From NCBI GenBank assembly GCA_038239365.1, contig JBBSEU010000001.1, forward strand, positions 20,035 to 84,034: 64,000 bases of DNA, read 5' to 3'. Below the pieces are notes generated by a model. It had not been told where the DNA came from and searched no databases. It was given only the letters and a program-made list of their open reading frames with translations. Position 1 is the stretch's first letter. Every line of letters starts with the position of its first letter. The position numbers were made by a program, and so were the translations under genes. This DNA comes from JBBRMW01 sp038239365. GTDB lineage: Bacteria > Chloroflexota > Anaerolineae > Aggregatilineales > UBA2796. Below are positions 49,662-57,549 of this stretch, piece after piece.

Positions 49662-50573
49662 CTACACGTCCGTCGAATTAATCTGAATGATCCAATATAC
49701 GCTGATGCCAATGGCGGTGAAGGCCAGGATCAATACAAAACGCCCAAAATAGGTACCATACAGCAGCCCACTGAATAATGGAAAAGCCGTCAGGCCAAGA
49801 AATAGCCCAACGATGATCACCACGAGCGACGTGGCGGCCTGCCTTCCCGGAGCAAGCTGCGTGCGAATTTCGCGCTCAGTGGCTTCGCGCTGATGCAGCA
49901 GTCGGGATAAATCATTGAGCAGTTCACCCAGATCGCCGCCCAATGGTCGTACTACCGAAATGGTGAGCGCCGCCTGATCGAGTGCGTCACTTTGATACAG
50001 TGGGTTTTGCGCGATCTCAGCCAGAGCTTCGTCAATCGAGATCAGGCCGCCGCTTGCCACCATTTTAATCAGTGCATCGCCAAATTCCTGGCTGATCGGC
50101 TTGCCAAACTGAGTCGCCACGCGCTGAACGGCGGCTTCGACAGAGTGCCCGGCGGCGATCTCGTCACCCATAATGCCCAGGGCTTCGGGCAGCAAGCGCG
50201 CCATATTCTTTTGGGCAGCGCGATTGTAGAGCGAGTTGCCCACCAGGATCGCAAAGATGACGCCAATGACGCCGAACAGCAGCAGGAAGACAAGTCCGAA
50301 GCGCAATGAATCATCACCCGAACCGGCCAACAATGTCGAGACCAGCACAGCCACGACTCCAAACCCGATCCAAAACGATCCGGCGGTCAGGTGTGTGCCG
50401 CGCGTGAGTTCCAGATAATCGGCAACTCGTTCCATCGAGGCGGCAATGCGTTGATACAGACCGGGCTTGCCGTTGGCAGTTCGCAGCAACACCACGTTCA
50501 AGCCATCGATCATGCGGCGCAGCAAGCCAAGTCGCCACACGATATACAGCGCGATTAGCTCTACAACCAGCAC
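49662..50573 (-). CDS. tadB: Tad pilus/secretion inner-membrane protein TadB (T2SSF family)
   Basis: The product is 303 aa. A first helix is at about residues 2-18, helices at about 70-85 and 92-112 precede the T2SSF domain, and C-terminal helices lie at about 250-300. The domain holds LPEALGIMGDEIAAGHSVEA (about 128) and LLNDLSRLLHQREATEREIR (about 212). It is the partner of TadC. It follows the TadE-SH3b gene by 18 nt. Its length and order (TadE, TadE, TadB, TadC, TadA) differ from the classic flp-tad order, and no Flp prepilin, TadV peptidase, TadZ or secretin gene is present nearby. Confidence 0.88.
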   Translation of the reverse strand: MLVVELIALYIVWRLGLLRRMIDGLNVVLLRTANGKPGLYQRIAASMERVADYLELTRGTHLTAGSFWIGFGVVAVLVSTLLAGSGDDSLRFGLVFLLLFGVIGVIFAILVGNSLYNRAAQKNMARLLPEALGIMGDEIAAGHSVEAAVQRVATQFGKPISQEFGDALIKMVASGGLISIDEALAEIAQNPLYQSDALDQAALTISVVRPLGGDLGELLNDLSRLLHQREATEREIRTQLAPGRQAATSLVVIIVGLFLGLTAFPLFSGLLYGTYFGRFVLILAFTAIGISVYWIIQINSTDV

Positions 50574-50591
50574 GCTCTAGACTCCATTTCT

Positions 50592-51350
50592 TTAAAAGAA
50601 CTTGGTGATTAGATTTAGCGTATCAACATCATCCGCTTTGTCAACACACCAGCCTGTCAGTTTGGCACTGGCATAGTAGACCTGCCACCAGCGCAGCCCA
50701 TTGGCGAAGACCGGGCCGCCGACAATGACCGCCGTCTTGCCATTCGGGATGATGAAATACGTATCGCCTTTCAAGCCGGGCTTACGACGGATGTTCAGGC
50801 TGTCGCCCGCTGTCGTCCGAATGCGAACGAAATCCCCATAGTGAAAATCGAAGGGCGGCGGTTGGGGCAGCGCAAAACGCATCGGCTCATGTTCGATCAT
50901 CACGATAGAGCGCGAACCTAACGGCACATTCAAGGCGATGCCGGGTCCGGCCATCGGGATTTGCGCCACGATCTCGACACTCAGGCGCGTCCCGATCTTG
51001 CGCTGTTTGGCATCTATCGGATCGAATTTGATCTTGATTTTGTTGCTGCAACCGTCGTTTTGCAGCGTGCAGTGTTCCGGGTCAGTGCAGCCGTCGGCAA
51101 CCAGACTGCACGCTTCCTTGAGGATGCGTTCAATCTCATCGTTGCTGTTGGTCATCGCGCCCCACTGCGCCGCCCGCGCCACGATGTCGATCACCTGCTG
51201 CTGCAAGAAAATAGCGCGAATGACGATCACGCCGCCGCCCATCGTGGACATGATCAGCATGATCACGAGTGCGAACTCAACCAGTGCCTGACCGCGCCGA
51301 GATCGTTGTGCCAGACCGCGCCAACGCCGGAAAACACGAGGCAGGATCAT
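50592..51350 (-). CDS. TadE-like pseudopilin fused to a bacterial SH3 domain
   Basis: The product is 252 aa. A TadE start (RSRRGQALVEFALVIMLIMS, about residues 16-35) has the R-G-Q-x-x-V-E-F-A/L pattern with one membrane helix. The middle (about 60-160) carries four Cys in the segment CSLVADGCTDPEHCTLQNDG and on, which could form disulfides outside. The end (about 170-250) is an SH3b domain: SLNIRRKPGLKGDTYFIIPN, then GLRWWQVYYASAKLTGWCVD. SH3b domains bind peptide or glycan of the wall. This fusion could link the Tad machine to the cell envelope. It begins 1 nt after the first TadE gene. Confidence 0.88.
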   Translation of the reverse strand: MILPRVFRRWRGLAQRSRRGQALVEFALVIMLIMSTMGGGVIVIRAIFLQQQVIDIVARAAQWGAMTNSNDEIERILKEACSLVADGCTDPEHCTLQNDGCSNKIKIKFDPIDAKQRKIGTRLSVEIVAQIPMAGPGIALNVPLGSRSIVMIEHEPMRFALPQPPPFDFHYGDFVRIRTTAGDSLNIRRKPGLKGDTYFIIPNGKTAVIVGGPVFANGLRWWQVYYASAKLTGWCVDKADDVDTLNLITKFF

Positions 51351-51351
51351 C

Positions 51352-51879
51352 TTAGAAAAACTCCCGTGTTGGTGCTGCCGTGACGCGCGGCTCCATCCGT
51401 GCTGTTGCCTTCGTGCCGAGCCGTACCGTCAGGTCTGGCAAAAACGGGCCGACAAGCTGCATATCGTAGGTCACTTCGACGCTCACCGGGTTATCCGGGA
51501 TATTGTTCGGATCGAGTAGTGCCGCCGGGTCAGGTGTAATCGTGGACGGTGCTTTGCCTGTGACGGGGATCGGTGTGGGCGTCACATAACGTTTGAAGAC
51601 TGGCTTTTCGGGCGTAAAAACCACGCGCAAACGGGCTGCATTGACTCCCGGCAAATTGTCCAGCACAAGCTGACGCGCCACCGTCGTATCGCCAGTCAAT
51701 GCAACGGCGCGCACGGCGATATCCGCCGCGTTGTTGACCGAGTACCAGGTGTTGAGGATCAACAACATCCGCACAATCGACAGGATCAAAATGAGCAGCA
51801 CGGGCAGCAGCACCGCGAACTCGACGAGCGATTGTCCAGGCCGGATGCGCCGAAATAAACTGGGAAAACTTAGGAACAT
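51352..51879 (-). CDS. TadE/TadG-like pseudopilin
   Basis: The product is 175 aa from ATG 51879. A TadE domain is present at residues about 14-50: RRIRPGQSLVEFAVLLPVLL, with the invariant Glu at +5-like position, then one membrane helix. The rest (about 50-175) is extracytoplasmic and Pro/Thr-rich (FKRYVTPTPIPVTGKAPSTI). The frame is open to 51984, but that would cross the promoter and the divergent response regulator gene. ATG 51879 has no ribosome site and lies about 8 nt after the -10 box, so it may be read from a leaderless message. It is the first gene of the eight-gene Tad/FHA operon. Confidence 0.8.
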   Translation of the reverse strand: MFLSFPSLFRRIRPGQSLVEFAVLLPVLLILILSIVRMLLILNTWYSVNNAADIAVRAVALTGDTTVARQLVLDNLPGVNAARLRVVFTPEKPVFKRYVTPTPIPVTGKAPSTITPDPAALLDPNNIPDNPVSVEVTYDMQLVGPFLPDLTVRLGTKATARMEPRVTAAPTREFF

Positions 51880-51887
51880 GATGAATA

Positions 51888-51916
51888 AGCGTAGCACAGC
51901 TAACCCGGCTCGGCAA
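51888..51916 (-). promoter_or_regulatory. Promoter of the Tad/FHA operon
   Basis: On the minus strand TTGCCG (51911-51916) and TACGCT (51888-51893) are 17 nt apart. The predicted start lies within about 1-3 nt of the TadE ATG, which suggests a leaderless transcript. Confidence 0.55.
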
Positions 51917-51920
51917 GCGG

Positions 51921-51929
51921 TGATACAAT
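51921..51929 (+). promoter_or_regulatory. Extended -10 promoter of the two-component operon
   Basis: TGATACAAT (51921-51929) is an extended -10 element (TGn plus TACAAT). No -35 is recognisable. The start codon at 51950 lies about 14 nt after the expected transcript start, leaving room for AAGGTG. Confidence 0.5.
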
Positions 51930-51949
51930 GATCGATCAAGGTGTTTAAT

Positions 51950-52663
51950 ATGCAGCAAAACAAATCAACGCGCGTGCTGATCATTGAAGATCAGGTCAAA
52001 ATTTCTCACTGGCTAAGCACATTTCTGCAACAGGCGGGCTTCGAAGTGCTTTCGGCGGCCAACGGCGCGCACGGTCTGGCACTGGCACGCACTGAACAAC
52101 CGGACGTGATCGTTCTGGATTTGATGCTGCCCGATATGGATGGCCTGGATGTGTGCCGCGCTATTCGACGTAACTCCGATGTATTCATTATTATGCTGAC
52201 AGCGCGCGTTGAAGAAACGGATCGGCTGATCGGGTTGGAGATGGGCGCGGATGATTATGTCACCAAGCCGTTCAGTCCGCGCGAAGTGGTTGCCCGCATT
52301 CGGGCGCTGCTGCGGCGTGCCAATGGTGGATTGGCGACGGGTACGGTCACAGCGAAGCCGCTGGTGTGTGGGGCGCTCACACTCGATCCGACGCGCCGAA
52401 CCTGCACATTGGCTGATCAGTCGATCTCACTGACGCCGACGGAATTTTCGATCCTGGAAACGATGATGCGACAGCCGGGTATTCCCTTCACGCGCGAACG
52501 GCTCATCTCTGAGGCACTTGGCTACGATTATGCGGGTTACGAACGGACGATTGACGTTCACATTCGCAATTTGCGGCGCAAACTCGAAGACGATCCGCAA
52601 AATCCACATTTTATCCTGACCGTGTTCGGCGTTGGCTATCGGTTTGCGGAGGATAGGCCATGA
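51950..52663 (+). CDS. OmpR/PhoB-family response regulator
   Basis: The product is 237 aa from ATG 51950, with AAGGTG 6-7 nt upstream. The receiver domain (about residues 9-122) has VLIIEDQVK, phospho-acceptor in DVIVLDLMLPDMDG (about 57), MLTARVEETD and the Lys in DYVTKPFSP (about 107). The winged-helix DNA-binding domain (about 140-235) has LTPTEFSILETMMRQPGIPF, then FTRERLI, and ends YERTIDVHIRNLRRKLEDDP. It acts as a phosphorylation-dependent transcription factor for its partner kinase downstream (ATGA overlap). Being divergent from the Tad/FHA operon, it may control that operon; this is inference from position. Confidence 0.93.
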   Translation: MQQNKSTRVLIIEDQVKISHWLSTFLQQAGFEVLSAANGAHGLALARTEQPDVIVLDLMLPDMDGLDVCRAIRRNSDVFIIMLTARVEETDRLIGLEMGADDYVTKPFSPREVVARIRALLRRANGGLATGTVTAKPLVCGALTLDPTRRTCTLADQSISLTPTEFSILETMMRQPGIPFTRERLISEALGYDYAGYERTIDVHIRNLRRKLEDDPQNPHFILTVFGVGYRFAEDRP

Positions 52664-54081
52664 ACTTCTGGCGCAGTCGATTACGCTGGCAACTGATGCT
52701 CAGCTATTTACCGTTAATCGTCGTGCCGGTGCTGCTGATCGGGTTGGTGACTTCACGGTTGGCCGAACAGGGTTTGACGCTAATCATTACGCAGGGGGCA
52801 CAGCACAAAGCAAGCGAACAGGCCACGCAATTCGCGCAATATTATGCTGACCACGGCTCCTGGGATGGCGTTTCGCAGCTTTTTGTGATCCCGCAGCGCC
52901 CGCCCTGGCTGCCGATTCTCAGGCCGCTTGACCCGGACAAACCCAGAGGTGAAGGCCCCGGTTTTGGTGAACTGTTCTCACCGGAGCAGCTTCTGATCAC
53001 CGATCTGAACGGCACGGTGATTGCCAGCGACAGTAATAAAGGTTTGGGACAATCTCTGGCGGAAGGGGCACTGCGGCGCGGCGCACCGATCATCGTCAAG
53101 GGTAAGCAGATCGGGACGCTGGTCATTGGCGCGGCGTTCGGGCTGCTCGATCAGCAGCAGCGCCAACTACTGGATGCGGTGAATACGGCGCTGGTTTTAT
53201 CGGGGTTTGTTTCCGTCGTACTGGCGATTGTTTTGGGGCTGTGGTTGTCGTGGCAGATCACGCGGCCAGCGCAGCAGTTGATGATCGGCGTGCGGCGACT
53301 CTCGCAAGGGGAGTGGACAGAGCCGTTGGAAGTGCAATCCAACAATGAATTTGGTGATCTGACGCGCGCCTTCAACACAATGGCAAGCGAAGTGACTCGC
53401 CAGCAGCAGCTTCGCCGCCAAATGGTGGCTGATGTGGCACACGACTTGCGAACGCCGCTCAGTGCCATGACCTTAGAGATCGAAGCAATTGAAGCAGGCT
53501 TTCAGACGCCCGAAGAAGCAACGGCCAGTTTACGTGAGGAAGTTAACTGGTTACAGCAGCTTGTGGATGACCTGCGAACGCTGTCACTGATGGATGCCGA
53601 TCAGGTGCAGTTACAGCCGATTGTCACGCCGCTCTATCCGTTTTTGTGCAGCGTTTATGATTTTTGGCTGGCGATGGCCGAAGAAGAAGGCCGCCATCTG
53701 GAGATCGATTTCGGGCCGGATTTGCCCAAAGCCGCCATTGATCCGGGGCGAATGCGGCAGGTGCTTGGCAACTTGATCGATAACGCGATTCGGCACACAG
53801 AGTCGGGCAAACGGATCATGTTGGGCGCATCGTGCGAAGGATCGAACGTCGTTTTGCGAGTCACTGATAACGGCAAAGGCATTGCGCCCGAAGACCTGCC
53901 GCACATTTTTGATCGGTTTTATCGAGCGGATCGTTCCCGGCAATATGACTCGGCAAAGGGCGGCAGCGGCCTCGGACTGAGCATTGCCCAACGGCTGGTT
54001 GAACTGCATCACGGACGAATCGAAGTGCAAAGCATTGTTGGGCAAGGGACAACGTTTTCGATTCGGCTGCCGATGGCATGA
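52660..54081 (+). CDS. Sensor histidine kinase
   Basis: The product is 473 aa. Membrane helix 1 lies at about residues 12-32, an extracytoplasmic sensor at about 33-172 (with LLITDLNGTVIASDSNKGLG), and helix 2 at about 178-200. A HAMP domain follows (ITRPAQQLMIGVRRLSQGEW). The HisKA H-box is MVADVAHDLRTPLSAM (about 258), N-box VLGNLIDNAIRHTESG (about 368), G1 VTDNGKGIAPEDLP (about 403) and G2 GGSGLGLSIAQRLVELHHG (about 430). All catalytic boxes are intact. It overlaps the regulator gene by 4 nt. The external ligand is unknown. Confidence 0.93.
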   Translation: MNFWRSRLRWQLMLSYLPLIVVPVLLIGLVTSRLAEQGLTLIITQGAQHKASEQATQFAQYYADHGSWDGVSQLFVIPQRPPWLPILRPLDPDKPRGEGPGFGELFSPEQLLITDLNGTVIASDSNKGLGQSLAEGALRRGAPIIVKGKQIGTLVIGAAFGLLDQQQRQLLDAVNTALVLSGFVSVVLAIVLGLWLSWQITRPAQQLMIGVRRLSQGEWTEPLEVQSNNEFGDLTRAFNTMASEVTRQQQLRRQMVADVAHDLRTPLSAMTLEIEAIEAGFQTPEEATASLREEVNWLQQLVDDLRTLSLMDADQVQLQPIVTPLYPFLCSVYDFWLAMAEEEGRHLEIDFGPDLPKAAIDPGRMRQVLGNLIDNAIRHTESGKRIMLGASCEGSNVVLRVTDNGKGIAPEDLPHIFDRFYRADRSRQYDSAKGGSGLGLSIAQRLVELHHGRIEVQSIVGQGTTFSIRLPMA

Positions 54082-54118
54082 AAAGAGGTCTGAGGGTAAC
54101 GACTCAAAATGATGGACT

Positions 54119-54148
54119 TACACCTGCTAGCAGGTCGTTGCAGGTGTA
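54119..54148 (+). terminator. Hairpin after the two-component operon
   Basis: TACACCTGC (54119-54127) pairs with GCAGGTGTA (54140-54148), 9 bp, loop 12 nt; inside it ACCTGCTAGCAGGT (54122-54135) is itself a perfect palindrome. No T-run follows directly. It could terminate the transcript or be a mobile palindromic unit, since CACCTGC/GCAGGTG recurs at 57515. Confidence 0.5.
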
Positions 54149-54290
54149 TGAGATTGGCTAACAAACAAAAAACAAACAAAATGAAAATGCCTAGTTAATC
54201 CAAAAGCTACAGGAACAGGGTACGATAACGGATGAATTTTCCTGAATCCTGAGTACAATGGGATGCGACTAGTTGTGGATTGGGGGAATT

Positions 54291-56513
54291 ATGTCGGATC
54301 GTCGTTGGCTGCCGAGATATGGGACACTATTTAGCGTTGTGCTGCTTGTGCTGTCGTTGAGCGTCCCATATACGGCGAATGCTTTGGCAACGCCGACACC
54401 AACATCTACTATAACGAGAACTGCTTACCCTACCTTGACACCGCGCCCTTCCGTTACACCCACAGCAACCAGTACGCCGCGTCCGATTTGTGCTTCAGTC
54501 AGCATATATTCCGTTTCGTTCGCTCCTGCGGGCAATTCTGTACAGTTCTCGATTGACAATAACAATTCCGCGCCTGTGCTGCTCATTGGCACAACCTTAA
54601 CGTGGCGGCGTAATAGCACATGGCCGAATATTTATTTGAATGAGGTAAATATTCCAATACAGTTGCCCGTGTGGTCATGGGATACGGTCAATCCGGCAAC
54701 ACCACCTGGCATGACAACAGGGACATTCACGCTCACGCCTGCAAGTCCTGGTTGGCAAAATGGCGTTTCTCCCAATTATCCTAATCGTGCTTTTCCTGGA
54801 TTTTCCATAACGACTTTACAGTACCGGCTGAATAACAGCCCCTCGAACCTGGGCACGATCTTCAGTGCGTCTGATTTCGCGGGATCGAGTGTGACGGTTG
54901 ATCTGGGTGGTGGATTTAATTGTGTACTGGATTGGAACGTCCCAACACCGACAGTCGCCAGTGGAACGAACACGTCCAACACATTGACGGCACAAGCCTC
55001 ATACACACCAACGCTTTGTGAGAATCATTATTATCTGACGTTCAGTGCCTTTCAGGATTTGGGGCTTTTACGTTTCTCCTTTACGAACACACTGCCCGAT
55101 CCAGTAAACATTAGTGGTTTTACGCTGAATTGGAAAAGCTACTTTACTGGGATGACTCTCGTTAGCGTTGCGGCGAAAAGTACGTCCCCCTATTTTCCCG
55201 ATGCGATTCCGGTCTGGAGTGGAAACAAGACAATACCACCAACAAGTGGTACTCAGGGCGGGACGGGTTGGCAGGCCAGCCCTTCAATGGAAGGTTACAC
55301 GACGCGGAATTTCTGGTTCGACTTTGACGGCACATCTGGCAATTTGAATACGCTTTATGGCGCGATTCCGGCAGATTTCAATGGTACATCGGTCAAGCTG
55401 GATAATGGCTGTGCGATCACGTTCGATTCGACAGTAACCCCGATTTTCCCGGATACACCGACCTATACCGTTAGCCCAACATTTACCAACACGCCCACGC
55501 CGTCAACGACCTGGACACCGACGCTTACCCGCACGCCAAGCACGACGGCTACACGCACGAAAACGATCACCAGCAGCCCCACTCCGACCAGTACGCCAAC
55601 AACCGTGATGCCACTTGCCGATACGATTGGGGCGTATCAACACGGAACATTCAGGCTGCGAATGAGCAACAGCGCCGGATCACCAGATATTATCGTCGCG
55701 GCAGGGGATACCACCAGTTATCCGGTTACAGGCGATTGGGATGGCGATGGCTATGATACGGTTGGCCTGTACTATCAACAGGTGGGCGTGTTTGCGCTAT
55801 ATGATGACAATAATCAAAACCCGACCCTGACGCGCGCTTTTGTCTTTGGTAATCCGGGCGATATACCGATTTCCGGTCAGTGGGTGAGTGCCTTGCAAGC
55901 TGATCCGATTGGGCAGCTTGGGCGCCACCATGACGGTGTGGGCGTGTTCCGGCCTTCCAATGGGCTGATCTATTTGATTAGCGCGTGGCCGCAGCCGCCT
56001 AAATACAATGTGTATGCCGATTATACGATTGTGTTGGGCAATCCCGGCTGGCTCGGTCTGGCCGGACGCTGGAAGCCGGGCGCGCTGGATACGGCGGCTG
56101 TCTACGAGCCGGACTACGCCCACTTCTATATGACCAACGCTTCGTGCGACGGCACAACGCCCGGCCCAAGCGTGTTTTGCTTGCAATTTTCGGACAACGA
56201 TACGTACTTTGGAGCGATCAAAAAAGCACCGCTCAAAGGCGATTGGCTGCTCTCCGGTCAGGACGGGATCGGTATTTTCGATGCTGCGACGGGTACGTTC
56301 TACCTGAAAAACACTTTCCCGGATGGCAGCAAAACGTTCAGTCAACCAGATTTTCAGGTTATTTATGGTTATCCGGGTGATATTCCGCTGGCTGGACACT
56401 GGAAACCAGCCGCCGCTGTACCACCACAATCTGCGCCGCCACTCAAAGTGTCATCAACGCCGAGTGCGACGAGACCACCTGCCGCAACGCCCGGTGAAGG
56501 TAGTTTCGATTAA
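54291..56513 (+). CDS. Large secreted protein with carbohydrate-binding-like and VCBS-like repeats
   Basis: The product is 740 aa from ATG 54291, with GGGGGA before it. Signal peptide at residues about 1-33 (FSVVLLVLSLSVPYTANALA). A Thr/Pro linker follows, then two related beta-sandwich units (about 65-210 and 240-390), each with a Cys near start and end (ICASVSIYSVSFA, NCVLDW; LCENHYYLTFSAF, NGCAITFD), resembling cellulose-binding modules. A second Thr/Pro linker spans about 395-450. The C-terminal part has repeats such as GDWDGDGYDTVGLYYQQVGV, GNPGDIPISGQW and GYPGDIPLAGHW, which look like VCBS/FG-GAP propeller blades. Likely displayed at the surface to bind polysaccharide. No catalytic domain recognised. 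Confidence 0.78.
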   Translation: MSDRRWLPRYGTLFSVVLLVLSLSVPYTANALATPTPTSTITRTAYPTLTPRPSVTPTATSTPRPICASVSIYSVSFAPAGNSVQFSIDNNNSAPVLLIGTTLTWRRNSTWPNIYLNEVNIPIQLPVWSWDTVNPATPPGMTTGTFTLTPASPGWQNGVSPNYPNRAFPGFSITTLQYRLNNSPSNLGTIFSASDFAGSSVTVDLGGGFNCVLDWNVPTPTVASGTNTSNTLTAQASYTPTLCENHYYLTFSAFQDLGLLRFSFTNTLPDPVNISGFTLNWKSYFTGMTLVSVAAKSTSPYFPDAIPVWSGNKTIPPTSGTQGGTGWQASPSMEGYTTRNFWFDFDGTSGNLNTLYGAIPADFNGTSVKLDNGCAITFDSTVTPIFPDTPTYTVSPTFTNTPTPSTTWTPTLTRTPSTTATRTKTITSSPTPTSTPTTVMPLADTIGAYQHGTFRLRMSNSAGSPDIIVAAGDTTSYPVTGDWDGDGYDTVGLYYQQVGVFALYDDNNQNPTLTRAFVFGNPGDIPISGQWVSALQADPIGQLGRHHDGVGVFRPSNGLIYLISAWPQPPKYNVYADYTIVLGNPGWLGLAGRWKPGALDTAAVYEPDYAHFYMTNASCDGTTPGPSVFCLQFSDNDTYFGAIKKAPLKGDWLLSGQDGIGIFDAATGTFYLKNTFPDGSKTFSQPDFQVIYGYPGDIPLAGHWKPAAAVPPQSAPPLKVSSTPSATRPPAATPGEGSFD

Positions 56514-56656
56514 TCGGTGGATGGCTGTTGAGCTGGCTGCGGCACGCTGCTTCCATAGCAAATCGAAGGGCTATTCGTGGCGGGCGCGAAATTTGGCGAA
56601 ATCAAGGTAGACTCACCGCTGGTCTCCAAAGAAGCCTGAAAGGGTGATGATCCAAC

Positions 56657-57436
56657 GTGTCTCCAAAGCGGTTGAGTGACAAAGTGATGATTGTGACGGG
56701 CGCGGGCAGCGGGATCGGGCGCTCGTCCGCGATACGGTTTGCAGCCGAAGGCGCGCGTGTGGCCGCTTTCGATATAAATGTCGAGACGCTCAGTGCAACT
56801 GCCGAAATGATCGAGGCGGAAGGCGGCTTAGTTCGGCGCTATGTGGTGGATGTGACCCGCGCCGATCAAGTTGAAGCGGCTGTCGCGCAGGTATGCCACG
56901 ACTTCGGGCGGATCGATGGCGTGTTCAATGTGGCGGGCGGCAGTGGGCGAAAATATGGCGATGGTCCGACACATGCTTGCACGGTTGACGGCTGGATCGA
57001 TACGCTGCAACTGAACCTGACCAGCGCCTTCCTGGTCTGCAAGTTTGCGCTGGATAACATGATGCACCATCGGAGCGGCGTGATCATCAACCTGTCTTCG
57101 ATACTCGGCATAGTCGGTCATGCGGAGTTTGCCACCCATGCCTATGCAGCCAGCAAAGGCGCAATTATCAGCCTGTCTACCGCGATGGCCGTTTACTATG
57201 CGCCCCACAATATTCGGGTAAATGTTATCGCGCCCGGCCTGATCGATACGGCGATGAGCCAGCGCGCCCAGCAAAACGAGCAGATCATGGCGCTCATTCC
57301 GAAGCTGCAACCCCTGACGGCTAGCCTGGGCAAGCCTGAAGATATTGCCGCCGCCGCTGTTTACCTGGCCTCTGATGAAGCGCGGTTCATCACCGGGGTT
57401 GTGCTGCCAGTGGATGGTGGCTGGACGGCGCAATAG
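56657..57436 (+). CDS. SDR family oxidoreductase
   Basis: The product is 259 aa from GTG 56657. Classical short-chain dehydrogenase: VTGAGSGIGRSSAIRFAAEG at residues 13-32, NVAGGSG at about 91, catalytic Ser in NLSSILGIVG (about 147), Tyr and Lys in YAASKGAII (about 164), and the tail FITGVVLPVDGGWTAQ. NAD-dependent, as judged by FDINV after the second strand (Asp binds the ribose). AAAGGGTGA lies somewhat far upstream. It has no clear operon partner. Substrate unknown. Confidence 0.88.
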   Translation: MSPKRLSDKVMIVTGAGSGIGRSSAIRFAAEGARVAAFDINVETLSATAEMIEAEGGLVRRYVVDVTRADQVEAAVAQVCHDFGRIDGVFNVAGGSGRKYGDGPTHACTVDGWIDTLQLNLTSAFLVCKFALDNMMHHRSGVIINLSSILGIVGHAEFATHAYAASKGAIISLSTAMAVYYAPHNIRVNVIAPGLIDTAMSQRAQQNEQIMALIPKLQPLTASLGKPEDIAAAAVYLASDEARFITGVVLPVDGGWTAQ

Positions 57437-57514
57437 GTACGAACACTCAATAGGGGATCCCGCGTTTCTGTCGCGTCTGTTTTCCGTTTGCTATTACGCC
57501 TATTACACCTGCAT

Positions 57515-57531
57515 CACCTGCAAAGCAGGTG
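57515..57531. terminator. CACCTGC-AAA-GCAGGTG hairpin between convergent genes
   Basis: CACCTGC (57515-57521) and GCAGGTG (57525-57531) form a 7-bp stem with a 3-nt loop between the SDR gene and the convergent SH3b gene. A further ACACCTGC lies directly upstream. It may terminate both transcripts; there is no clear T-run. Confidence 0.4.
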
Positions 57532-57549
57532 ACAGCGGCTTGCTAACAG

